Assembly: GCA_937957805.1 (NCBI GenBank)
Contig: CALFXW010000198.1
Location: forward strand, 1-8,735
Reading direction: 5' to 3'
DNA: 8,735 nucleotides
Source: an uncultured Sphingopyxis sp.
Lineage (GTDB): Bacteria > Pseudomonadota > Alphaproteobacteria > Sphingomonadales > Sphingomonadaceae
The notes under the pieces are model-generated. The model saw nothing but the letters and a program-made list of their open reading frames with translations, was not told the DNA's origin and did not search any database. Positions 1-6,531 of the stretch are shown one piece after another. Position numbers and translations under genes: made by a program. Numbering within the stretch: position 1 is the stretch's first letter; every line of letters starts with the position of its first letter.

Positions 1-435
1 TTCACCGGCGGCACCGCCCGCCCCGCTGCCGGATCGCTCGCCCGCTCCGCCGGGGACGCCGCCTCGCCGCGTGGCCTTCGAGCTGGGCCTGGCCGGCACC
101 GCACTCGTGAACCAAGGGGTCCACGGCTTCGGCGGCGGCGCCGAGCGCTGCATCTCGAGGAGCACCTCGCGGTCGGGCGACCGGAAGGGCAGCTGCCCGG
201 TGAGCATCTCGAAGAACACAATGCCGAGCGCGAAGATGTCGGAGCGCTGATCGACCGGCTTGCCCAGGCACACTTCGGGCGACAGATAACCCGGCGTGCC
301 GACGAACTGGCCCAGCTGCGAGCCCTGCATGATCAAGCCCTGCAAGGCGCCGATCTGCTGCGGGCTGCGCGCCAGCTCGGCAAAGGCTTCGTCCAGCGAA
401 ACGGTGTAGACTTGCGGTAGGTGCCGCTCAACCAT
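1..435 (-). CDS. Partial chimeric ORF: Ser/Thr protein kinase fragment fused to an addB-like start
   Basis: An open frame of 145 codons starts with an ATG at 435 that overlaps the murU stop and runs off the left edge without a stop. Residues 46-54 read GTPGYLSPE, the P+1 loop and APE-type motif of Hanks-type Ser/Thr kinases (subdomain VIII). Residues 62-84 contain DQRSDIFALG, EMLTG and LPF, matching subdomain IX and the following helix. The ATP-binding lobe, the HRD catalytic loop and the DFG motif are all absent, so this cannot be a working kinase as it stands. The kinase part is visibly richer in G+C than the genes that follow. Sphingomonads usually have addB, an exonuclease subunit, here, and the first dozen residues (MVERHLPQVYTV) resemble an AddB start. 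I infer a chimeric join. Downstream of residue ~103 the frame becomes low-complexity and may contain indels. The kinase motifs are certain; their origin is inferred. Confidence 0.7.
   Translation of the reverse strand, partial: MVERHLPQVYTVSLDEAFAELARSPQQIGALQGLIMQGSQLGQFVGTPGYLSPEVCLGKPVDQRSDIFALGIVFFEMLTGQLPFRSPDREVLLEMQRSAPPPKPWTPWFTSAVPARPSSKATRRGGVPGGAGERSGSGAGGAAGE
400..435 (-). other. Possible truncated 5' end of addB
   Basis: The ATG at 435-433 overlaps the murU stop (TGA, 430-428) in the arrangement ATGGTTGA, which is the translationally coupled style used throughout this operon. The encoded start, MVERHLPQVYTV, resembles the beginning of alphaproteobacterial AddB proteins, and from family knowledge addB normally follows murU in sphingomonads. 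Only about 12 codons support this, after which the frame drifts into kinase sequence, so the identification is tentative. Confidence 0.35.
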
Positions 436-1177
436 CCGTGCGCACGTCCGTGCCAATATTGCGCCTTAAAGCCGCTTCGGTCAGCGCAATGGCTTCGGGA
501 TAGCCGACATCCCACCAATCACCGTGGTGGGCAAGGCCGTGGCAACGGCCCTTCGCAATTGCCCGGTCCCAAAAGACATTGGTCGAAAATACGGCCTCGG
601 GCGGGTCGCAAACCAGATTCTTGCCGATGAGCTGGATGCCGGTCCAGACGTAGGGGCGCGGGCGCGGCGGCCCGCCGCGCGACAGGCGGCCATCCCCATC
701 CATGTCGAAATCGCCTTGCCCCTTGCTGTTCCCCGCACGCGCTGTTTCTATGACCAGCATAAGCACGTCCATTTGGGCGCTGTCCCAGTGCGCGGCAAGC
801 CGATGGAGCGCATCACTACCCGGCGCATCGGTCCACCAATTATCCGCGTTGATGCAGAAAAATGGGTCGGCATCAATCAGCGGCAGCGCCTTTATCAATC
901 CGCCGCCAGTGTCGCGTAGGCAATCACGTTCATCCGATAGGCGCACGTCAAAATCGCGCGCGCGGGCGGCCAGATGACCCTCCACCTGCGTAGCGCGATA
1001 ATGGGCGTTGACGATGATTTGGCCGACGCCTGCATCACGCAAATGACCTAGCACATGGTCGAGCAAACTGACCCCCGCCACCTCGATCAGCGGCTTCGGT
1101 CGGTCAATAGTGAGCGGCATCATCCGCGTCCCCTTGCCCGCCGCCATCACCATCGCGCTTTGCGGCAGGACAATCAT
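428..1177 (-). CDS. murU: N-acetylmuramate alpha-1-phosphate uridylyltransferase (MurU-type nucleotidyltransferase)
   Basis: This cytosolic sugar-phosphate nucleotidyltransferase most likely transfers UMP from UTP to MurNAc-1-phosphate, giving UDP-MurNAc in the peptidoglycan recycling route that bypasses de novo synthesis. The Rossmann-type signature AAGKGTRMMPLT is at residues 12-23, followed by RPKPLIEV (27-34) holding the conserved lysine. DTGGG is at 89-93, the INADN motif at 109-113 is the probable metal-binding site, and GDWWDVGYPE is at 219-228. At 249 residues it has the short length of MurU, with no C-terminal hexapeptide-repeat domain as in GlmU. I start it at the ATG at 1177, which overlaps the amgK stop as ATGA; an upstream ATG at 1195 would add six residues. 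Placement directly after amgK, the preceding enzyme, supports MurU over a generic mannose-1-phosphate guanylyltransferase, which is what databases often call it. Confidence 0.85.
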   Translation of the reverse strand: MIVLPQSAMVMAAGKGTRMMPLTIDRPKPLIEVAGVSLLDHVLGHLRDAGVGQIIVNAHYRATQVEGHLAARARDFDVRLSDERDCLRDTGGGLIKALPLIDADPFFCINADNWWTDAPGSDALHRLAAHWDSAQMDVLMLVIETARAGNSKGQGDFDMDGDGRLSRGGPPRPRPYVWTGIQLIGKNLVCDPPEAVFSTNVFWDRAIAKGRCHGLAHHGDWWDVGYPEAIALTEAALRRNIGTDVRTDG

Positions 1178-2163
1178 ACGCCGTGATCTTGCCAAAACGC
1201 CGTGCGGTGGCTGGGCGGGATATATGCGTCATACCATGCGCGCACTGGCGCAAGGTGTGGGTGCGCCAAATCGCGTTCGATCAGGCCCCACATGCGCGGC
1301 TGATATTTCTTGTAACCCTGCTTGCCATCGCGCACGGCCAGGCGACAGAAAAGTCCCAAAATCCGCGTATTGCGCTGCGCGCCGAGCGCCCAATAATCGC
1401 GAATGAAGCGGTCATCGCGCGCAGTAGCGGCAACATAATGGGCAAGGCACGCTGCCTCCACCTCCGGCGAAACATCGCGCCGCGCATCCTCCAGCATCGA
1501 TACAAGGTCATAGGCGGGATGGCCGAGCCGCGCGTCCTGAAAATCGAGCAGGCCGAAACGCGCGAGGCCGCTCGCGCCATCGATCAGCATGACATTTTCA
1601 GCGTGATAGTCGCGCAATTCGGCGACCCACGGCGTCGCATCGCCGTCAACGGGGGCGAGCACCGCCTGCCAAGCGGCGCGAAAACTGTCGCGTGGCAGAT
1701 CCAGCCCGACATAGGGGCCATACCAGTCGATCAGCAGTTCCACCTCATCCAGCCAATCCATCAGACCGTGCCGCCGCAAATTGGCGGGCGGGTTGTGGCT
1801 ATGCAGTTCGACCAGTATATCGGTGATTGCCTGATACAGCGGCAGTTCGGCCTCCCGCCCCTCATCCACCGCTTCGCGCATCCTGTTGTTACCGAAATCC
1901 GCTATGAGGAGCAGCCCTTTTTCAACATCACGCGCGATTATGCCGGGCACATTGAGGCCGATGGAATGCAGATATTCGGCCATCATGATAAACGGGCGAA
2001 CATCCTCCTGCGGCGGCGGTGCGTCCATTAAAACCGCATGGCGACCCTCATGTTCGACGCGGAAATAGCGACGAAAGGATGCATCGCCCGCCAATGGTGA
2101 CAGGCGCGCGCCGCCCCACCCCGCATCAGCCAGAAATTTCGTCGCCGTCGTGGGCGGAATCAT
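1174..2163 (-). CDS. amgK: Anomeric MurNAc/GlcNAc kinase, aminoglycoside-phosphotransferase fold (AmgK)
   Basis: This is a kinase of the APH superfamily that probably phosphorylates cell-wall-derived MurNAc (and GlcNAc) at the anomeric carbon, making the substrate for MurU. In the 329-residue form, PLAGDASFRRYFRV at 23-36 is the N-lobe signature typical of this group. RDYHAEN at 184-190 is the Brenner-type catalytic loop, with Asp185 as the likely base and Asn190 binding metal. LLDFQDARLGHPAYDL (205-220) carries the metal-binding Asp207 in a DFG-like position. The start at 2163 overlaps the tsaE stop as ATGA. An ATG at 2178 (adding MALSD) is also possible and has GGAAGG just upstream. The long version starting at 2307 would overlap tsaE by about 150 bases and is unlikely. 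It is not a true aminoglycoside resistance gene: the context with murU argues for sugar recycling. Confidence 0.85.
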   Translation of the reverse strand: MIPPTTATKFLADAGWGGARLSPLAGDASFRRYFRVEHEGRHAVLMDAPPPQEDVRPFIMMAEYLHSIGLNVPGIIARDVEKGLLLIADFGNNRMREAVDEGREAELPLYQAITDILVELHSHNPPANLRRHGLMDWLDEVELLIDWYGPYVGLDLPRDSFRAAWQAVLAPVDGDATPWVAELRDYHAENVMLIDGASGLARFGLLDFQDARLGHPAYDLVSMLEDARRDVSPEVEAACLAHYVAATARDDRFIRDYWALGAQRNTRILGLFCRLAVRDGKQGYKKYQPRMWGLIERDLAHPHLAPVRAWYDAYIPPSHRTAFWQDHGV

Positions 2164-2615
2164 ATCACTAAGCGCCATCGACCTTCCCAAGCGGGGGGCA
2201 CGCCAATAGTCAAGCGCCGCGCTGCGCCCGTCGCGCCATCGCTGTCCAAAAAATCGATCCTGAGGCGCAGCATGTCGTGCCAGCCGTCCCCCAATATCTC
2301 GGGCCATTCGATGATAAGCGCATGATCATGCAGCGCATCCTCCAGCCCCAATTCGGCCAGTTCGGCGCGACCTTTGACGCGATAGAGGTCGATGTGGAGC
2401 AGATTCAGGCTGGTTTCAGGCGGGCCATAGGGTTGGACGATCGCAAAGCTGGGGCTAGGCGCCTCCCCCTCCAAGCCCAGTGCCTGCAATATGGCACGGG
2501 CGAGGCTGGTCTTGCCTGCCCCCAAATCCCCCGACAGGCCAATGACATCGCCCGCGCGCAGCATGTGGGCAATAGCGGCACCCAATTGCGGCAAATCATC
2601 CGGCCGATAGTCCAT
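2160..2615 (-). CDS. tsaE: tRNA threonylcarbamoyladenosine biosynthesis ATPase TsaE
   Basis: TsaE is the small P-loop ATPase that drives turnover of the TsaB-TsaD complex, which places threonylcarbamoyl on A37 of ANN-decoding tRNAs (t6A). In 151 residues the expected motifs appear in order. The Walker A GDLGAGKT is at 29-36, the SPSF switch segment at 54-57 (SPTF in most members), HIDLYR at 74-79 holds the Walker B-like aspartate, and EWPE is at 103-106. The length is typical of the family. It begins 3 nt after the stop of the upstream kinase gene, with only GGG between the TAA and the ATG, and its TGA overlaps the amgK start, so it is probably translated by coupling within one mRNA. No reading-frame damage is seen. 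Confidence 0.95.
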   Translation of the reverse strand: MDYRPDDLPQLGAAIAHMLRAGDVIGLSGDLGAGKTSLARAILQALGLEGEAPSPSFAIVQPYGPPETSLNLLHIDLYRVKGRAELAELGLEDALHDHALIIEWPEILGDGWHDMLRLRIDFLDSDGATGAARRLTIGVPPAWEGRWRLVI

Positions 2616-2618
2616 CCC

Positions 2619-4898
2619 TTAACGCGGCAGGAAGATGGCGAGCATCGTCCCCTCCCCCGCGCGGTGCGCGCGCTCAAACCGTCCATGATGCGCCTCCACC
2701 AATTGGCGCACGAGCGCGAGGCCGACCGCATCCTTGCCCTGCACATCCGCCCCAAGCCCATTATCGGAAAGGATGATCTGTGCATTACTACTGTCCCCTT
2801 CCCCATGCACGGTGATGCGCTTTGCCCCTGCGCCTTCGCCAAAACCCTGTATTGCATGGACGAGCATCAGGTCGAGCGCTTGGCGCAGCCGTTTGGCATC
2901 TCCCGACACTTGGCCGAGGCTGGGCTGTAGCGCGAGGTCGAGCCTTATCCCCGCCGCCGCACATTGGGCACGCGCAGCATCGCTCGCTTCGCGCACCAAA
3001 GCGCCGAGCGACAATGTGCGTCGCTCCATAGGCATCGCCCCAGCTTCACTCTGCGATAGATCAAGGATTGCGTCGATCTGCTGCGTCAGGGCACCGCTCG
3101 CTTCCATAATCGCACGGACATAATCTTGCGCCTGTTCGCCAATATCCCCAGCTAAACCGCCGGCCAGCATTTCGGCAAAGCCGCCGATGGAAGTCAGCGG
3201 CGTGCGCAGATCATAGCTGATGCGCGACAAGAAATCGGCCTTGACCTGGTCGGCTTCCTCCAGCGCGCGGGCCCGGTCGCGCAGCGCGCGTTCAATCCGG
3301 CGGCTGTCGGTAACGTCAATTAACGTGAAAAGGGCATTCCCATCGGGCAAGGGAATGGCAGCAAAGTCAAATTGTCGGTCATCGGCCATCAATACGCGCC
3401 CGCTGCGTTGCTGCCTGTCCCCCGTCGCCCCGACGATAAGCTGACGCAACACATGTTGCTGGCGCGGATCGGCAAGCTGGGGAGCCAGTTTTTCGAGCAG
3501 TTGGTCAAGGCGCGGATGGGCGGCGAGATACTCCTCCCCCACCTGCCACAGTTTGCGAAACCGTTGGTTCCACAGGTGGAGCCTGCCATCGGGTGCAAAA
3601 ACCGCCACCGCTTCGAACAAATTGTCAAAGGTCGCGGTGCGCACGCGCAGCAATGTGTCGCGCGCACTGGCGAGGCGAACCTGCTCGGTACGATCTTCAA
3701 ATATCAGCAAAAGCCCGCCATCCGGCGTCGGTTGCGCAACGGCGCGCAAATGTGTGCCATCGCGCAACAGCCAGCTTTCCTCATGCAATTGGCCAAGTGT
3801 GAACCAGCCGCGCCGTTCGGCACGCCAGCCGGGAAAATCGCGCACTTCAGGTGTGCGCCCATTGTCGCGCAGCCGGTCGAGCACCCGCTCCATCGCCGGG
3901 GCCTCCGCCGCCCATTCGGCATCGAGCAGGAAGAGCGACAAAAAAGGACGGTTGACGAAGCGCAACGTGCGGTCGGGCGCAAATTCGGCGACCGCCGCCG
4001 ACATTTGGTCGAGCATCGAACGGCGCGCTTCGGCAAATCGGCGCAGTTCGGCGCGCGCATCCTCCAGTGCCTGTTGGTCAAGTGCATAGCCCGCCACGCC
4101 CACATCATCGATTGGTATATCGACAACCCGCATCATCCGGCGCTGCCCGCCGATGGTGACCGGAATGAAGCGCTGGCTTTCGCTATTGGCTTCATGCGCG
4201 GCGCGGGCCGCATCGCGCGCCGAAACTCCCGCTATGGGTTCGACAAGTTCGATCTGCCGCGCCACAACATCCGCCGCATTTTCCCCCTCCACCGCCGCGA
4301 CATAGGCATGGTTGACCAACGCCAGGCTCAGCGATGGTTCACGAAACCACATCGGAAATGGCGCCGCCTCTATCAGCGCGCTGATTGCTTCGAACGCCGC
4401 GATGGCGTCGGCACGCTGGTGACGCAAACGCTGATTTTCGACGGCATGTGCCGAATTATCCGCAAACCACAGCAATGCGCCACCAGGCAGCTTTAACGCG
4501 GCTGGCGCGGGCGAGCCGCGCACTTCGACCGCACGGGCGCCATTTTGCGTGGCGAGCGACAGGTGAAAGCTTTTGGCCGCCCGCTGCGCCTCCACCACAG
4601 CGCCGAGCAACGGGCCAAGTGCCGGATCCTCACCAGCGAGCGCATCGATGCTGGTTGGCAGCGCATCCAGCCCAAAGAGTCGCGCGATGCCCAGTGACCC
4701 TTCGATCCGACCGTCGGCGCGCACCAACAAAGGCAAAGCGGGTGAGGATTCGAGCATTGCCGCCAGCCTGAGCGCACGGCGCTGCGCCATCGATGCCTCA
4801 CGCTGCTGACCAAGGCCGCGCAACAGTGCCCAGCCCCCCGCCACCAGCCAGATGCCAACGAATGCACCCACAAGCGTCAAAAGCGTCGCTTGATCCAT
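2619..4898 (-). CDS. divL: DivL-like PAS-domain histidine kinase homologue with Tyr in place of the phosphoacceptor His
   Basis: This 759-residue membrane-anchored protein has one N-terminal transmembrane helix (about 6-26) and then several PAS-like segments (roughly 40-545), including EAAPFPMWFREPSLSLALVN and AVAVFAPDGRLHLWNQRFR. A short coiled linker leads into a kinase core. The H-box reads ISYDLRTPLTSI: the codon at 3213-3215 (minus strand TAT) encodes Tyr562 where kinases carry histidine. The N-box has LMLVHAIQG, with His681 where the Mg-binding Asn is expected. The D-box DNGLG (712-716) and a weak G2 box (VGLALV) remain. From known families, this is the hallmark of Caulobacter DivL, a Tyr-containing homologue of similar length that binds DivK and tunes CckA in the CtrA cell-cycle pathway. 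The start at 4898 puts the membrane helix at the N-terminus. A longer form from 4961 would begin in the ahcY terminator. It is first in the operon with tsaE, amgK and murU. Orthology to DivL is inferred; databases may call it simply a PAS sensor kinase. Confidence 0.8.
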   Translation of the reverse strand: MDQATLLTLVGAFVGIWLVAGGWALLRGLGQQREASMAQRRALRLAAMLESSPALPLLVRADGRIEGSLGIARLFGLDALPTSIDALAGEDPALGPLLGAVVEAQRAAKSFHLSLATQNGARAVEVRGSPAPAALKLPGGALLWFADNSAHAVENQRLRHQRADAIAAFEAISALIEAAPFPMWFREPSLSLALVNHAYVAAVEGENAADVVARQIELVEPIAGVSARDAARAAHEANSESQRFIPVTIGGQRRMMRVVDIPIDDVGVAGYALDQQALEDARAELRRFAEARRSMLDQMSAAVAEFAPDRTLRFVNRPFLSLFLLDAEWAAEAPAMERVLDRLRDNGRTPEVRDFPGWRAERRGWFTLGQLHEESWLLRDGTHLRAVAQPTPDGGLLLIFEDRTEQVRLASARDTLLRVRTATFDNLFEAVAVFAPDGRLHLWNQRFRKLWQVGEEYLAAHPRLDQLLEKLAPQLADPRQQHVLRQLIVGATGDRQQRSGRVLMADDRQFDFAAIPLPDGNALFTLIDVTDSRRIERALRDRARALEEADQVKADFLSRISYDLRTPLTSIGGFAEMLAGGLAGDIGEQAQDYVRAIMEASGALTQQIDAILDLSQSEAGAMPMERRTLSLGALVREASDAARAQCAAAGIRLDLALQPSLGQVSGDAKRLRQALDLMLVHAIQGFGEGAGAKRITVHGEGDSSNAQIILSDNGLGADVQGKDAVGLALVRQLVEAHHGRFERAHRAGEGTMLAIFLPR

Positions 4899-4965
4899 GG
4901 TCAGATGCACATATTTCGGGGATTCGGCATGGCCAAGGCGATTAAAGCTTATGCCGCACAAAGCA

Positions 4966-4995
4966 AAGCCCCCGCCCCAAGGGGGGCGAGGGCTT
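4966..4995 (-). terminator. Rho-independent-type terminator downstream of ahcY
   Basis: On the minus strand, 13-base arms AAGCCCTCGCCCC (4995-4983) and GGGGCGGGGGCTT (4978-4966) pair along their length with one U-G wobble around a 4-base loop. They are followed by an interrupted T-rich tail (TTTGCTTTGTG, counting the last stem bases). The hairpin lies 18 bases past the ahcY stop and upstream of the divL-like gene, so it should end or attenuate ahcY transcription. The imperfect T tract means readthrough into the next operon is possible. Confidence 0.8.
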
Positions 4996-5013
4996 CCAGC
5001 ACTTTTTCAGCGA

Positions 5014-6402
5014 TTAGTAACGATAATGGTCAGGCTTGAATGGCCCGGCAACCGGCACGCCGATATAGGCGGCTTGTTTTTCGCTGAGGGTCGATAATTT
5101 GACCCCCAATTTGGCCAAATGCAGCGCCGCCACCTTTTCATCGAGGTGCTTGGGCAGGACATAGACCTGATTTTGATATTCGCCAGCCTTAGTAAATAAT
5201 TCGATTTGCGCCAACGTCTGGTTGGTAAAGCTGGACGACATGACAAAGCTGGGGTGACCGGTGGCGCAGCCCAGATTGACCAAACGCCCTTTGGCCAGCA
5301 CGATAATCTGCTTGCCATCGGGGAATTCAACCAGGTCGGTGCCCGGCTTCACTTCGGTCCACTTGTAATTGTCGAGCGCGGCGATCTGAATCTCGCTGTC
5401 GAAATGGCCGATGTTGCACACGATGCTCATCGGCTTCATCGCCTTCATATGTTCGGCGGTGATGACGTCGGCATTGCCCGTCGCGGTGACGAAAATGTCG
5501 GAACGGGTGACTGCCTCGTCCATGGTGACGACCTCATAGCCCTCCATCGCCGCTTGCAGCGCGCAAATTGGATCAACTTCGGTCACCAGCACGCGCGCGC
5601 CGCCGTTGCGCAGCGATGCAGCCGAACCCTTGCCCACGTCACCAAAGCCGGCCACGCAAGCGACCTTGCCCGCCAGCATCACGTCGGTGGCTCGGCGAAT
5701 GGCGTCAACCAAGCTTTCCTTGCAGCCGTAGAGATTGTCGAATTTTGACTTGGTTACACTGTCGTTCACATTAATCGCCGGGAAAGGCAATTTGCCTTCT
5801 TTGGCAAGGCTGTAGAGCCGGTGAACTCCGGTCGTCGTTTCCTCGCTCACGCCCTTAATCGCGGCAACCGAACGGGTGAGGTAACCCGGCTTTTCTGCCA
5901 AAAATGCCTTGAGCGCGCGGCAAAATTCAACTTCTTCGGCATTGGTCGGTTCGAATAATTCTTCACCCGCTTCGACCCGTGCTCCCCACAGCGCGAACAT
6001 GGTTGCATCCCCACCATCGTCGAGGATGATGTTGCTGGTTTCACTACCCCAGTCAAAGATGCGGCCGACATAGTCCCAATAGTCGGAGAGGCTTTCGCCT
6101 TTGATTGCGAACACCGGTACACCGGTAGCAGCGATGGCGGCAGCAGCGTGATCTTGCGTCGAAAAAATATTGCAGGTTGCCCAGCGGACATCGGCACCCA
6201 GCGCTGTCAGCGTTTCGATCAACACTGCCGTCTGGATCGTCATGTGCAGTGAGCCTGTGATACGCGCACCCTTCAACGGCTGGCTGACGCCATATTCTTC
6301 GCGCAGCGCCATCAGGCCGGGCATTTCGGTTTCAGCAATGGCAATTTCGGCGCGACCAAAGTCAGCCAGACCAATGTCGGCAATTGCGTAATCGGTGGTC
6401 AT
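5014..6402 (-). CDS. ahcY: S-adenosylhomocysteine hydrolase (adenosylhomocysteinase)
   Basis: AhcY is a cytosolic NAD-dependent enzyme that splits S-adenosylhomocysteine, the inhibitory product of methyltransferases, into adenosine and homocysteine for the methyl cycle. The 462-residue protein begins MTTDYAIADIGLADFGRAEI. It has SLHMTIQTA (51-59), NVNDSVTKSKFDN (211-223), which is the family signature with the catalytic lysine, and the dinucleotide loop GFGDVGKG (252-259). It ends in the diagnostic C-terminus KPDHYRY, whose Lys and Tyr reach into the NAD site of the neighbouring subunit. The length is that of bacterial enzymes with the roughly 40-residue insertion. The ATG at 6402 is chosen because GGAG lies about 6 bases upstream and family homology begins there. 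An in-frame ATG at 6492 sits inside the operator palindrome. It is monocistronic, bounded by a terminator, and divergent from the peroxiredoxin gene. Confidence 0.98.
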   Translation of the reverse strand: MTTDYAIADIGLADFGRAEIAIAETEMPGLMALREEYGVSQPLKGARITGSLHMTIQTAVLIETLTALGADVRWATCNIFSTQDHAAAAIAATGVPVFAIKGESLSDYWDYVGRIFDWGSETSNIILDDGGDATMFALWGARVEAGEELFEPTNAEEVEFCRALKAFLAEKPGYLTRSVAAIKGVSEETTTGVHRLYSLAKEGKLPFPAINVNDSVTKSKFDNLYGCKESLVDAIRRATDVMLAGKVACVAGFGDVGKGSAASLRNGGARVLVTEVDPICALQAAMEGYEVVTMDEAVTRSDIFVTATGNADVITAEHMKAMKPMSIVCNIGHFDSEIQIAALDNYKWTEVKPGTDLVEFPDGKQIIVLAKGRLVNLGCATGHPSFVMSSSFTNQTLAQIELFTKAGEYQNQVYVLPKHLDEKVAALHLAKLGVKLSTLSEKQAAYIGVPVAGPFKPDHYRY

Positions 6403-6436
6403 AATATTCTCCGCTGGGGTGGGCGGTGGCAAAATA

Positions 6437-6471
6437 GGGCGCGCCCAAACAGGCGGCGCGATTAGCGCGCC
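6437..6471 (-). other. GC-rich hairpins in the ahcY leader
   Basis: Between the likely ahcY promoter and its start codon, the minus strand holds GGCGCG-ctaat-CGCGCC (6471-6455), a 6-bp stem with a 5-base loop. This is followed by the self-complementary GGGCGCGCCC (6446-6437), which contains an AscI site, and then TATTTTG. The first arm could pair with either downstream copy, giving two mutually exclusive folds. I do not recognise a known SAM or SAH riboswitch class here. A regulatory role is only a guess. Confidence 0.35.
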
Positions 6472-6488
6472 AAGGGGCATTTCGCAAG

Positions 6489-6512
6489 TCATATAAAGAA
6501 ATCATTATATGA
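6489..6512. promoter_or_regulatory. 24-bp near-palindromic operator in the ahcY promoter
   Basis: The arms TCATATAA (6489-6496) and TTATATGA (6505-6512) are perfect 8-bp inverted repeats around an 8-base spacer. Two more spacer base pairs match, so 10 of 12 symmetric positions pair. The minus-strand copy contains TATAAT (6509-6504), a perfect -10 box pointing toward ahcY and about 100 bases before its ATG. A repressor bound here would block that promoter. AT-rich palindromes of this style are typical of ArsR-family regulators. From family knowledge, SahR, an ArsR-type regulator responsive to S-adenosylhomocysteine, controls ahcY in several Proteobacteria. That assignment is inferred; the palindrome itself is directly visible. 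Confidence 0.65.
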
Positions 6513-6531
6513 TGCTTCGGGTGATGCACCG

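Noticed and set aside
1183..2031. Long plus-strand open frame of 282 codons opposite amgK
   Set aside because: It is antisense to a gene with clear APH-fold motifs, has no recognisable domain, and is the usual shadow frame of GC-rich coding DNA.
1174..2163. Aminoglycoside resistance gene
   Set aside because: The APH fold is present, but the operon with murU and tsaE and the N-lobe signature fit the chromosomal AmgK sugar kinase rather than an acquired resistance enzyme.
2277..2930. Plus-strand open frame across tsaE and the end of the kinase gene
   Set aside because: It is antisense to two well-supported genes and spans their junction; no family resemblance.
3372..4496. Plus-strand open frame of 374 codons opposite the divL-like gene
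   Set aside because: The minus-strand frame has a continuous PAS and kinase architecture. The plus frame is rich in Arg, His and Gln without motifs, as expected of an antisense shadow.
4899..4961. Longer start of the divL-like gene at 4961
   Set aside because: The extra 21 residues would begin in the tail of the ahcY terminator and show no homology-like pattern. The ATG at 4898 places the membrane helix directly at the N-terminus.
6403..6492. Longer ahcY start at 6492 adding 30 residues
   Set aside because: The extra N-terminus (MTCEMPLGALIAPP...) is not AhcY-like, its ATG lies inside the operator palindrome, and the start at 6402 has a GGAG at proper spacing.
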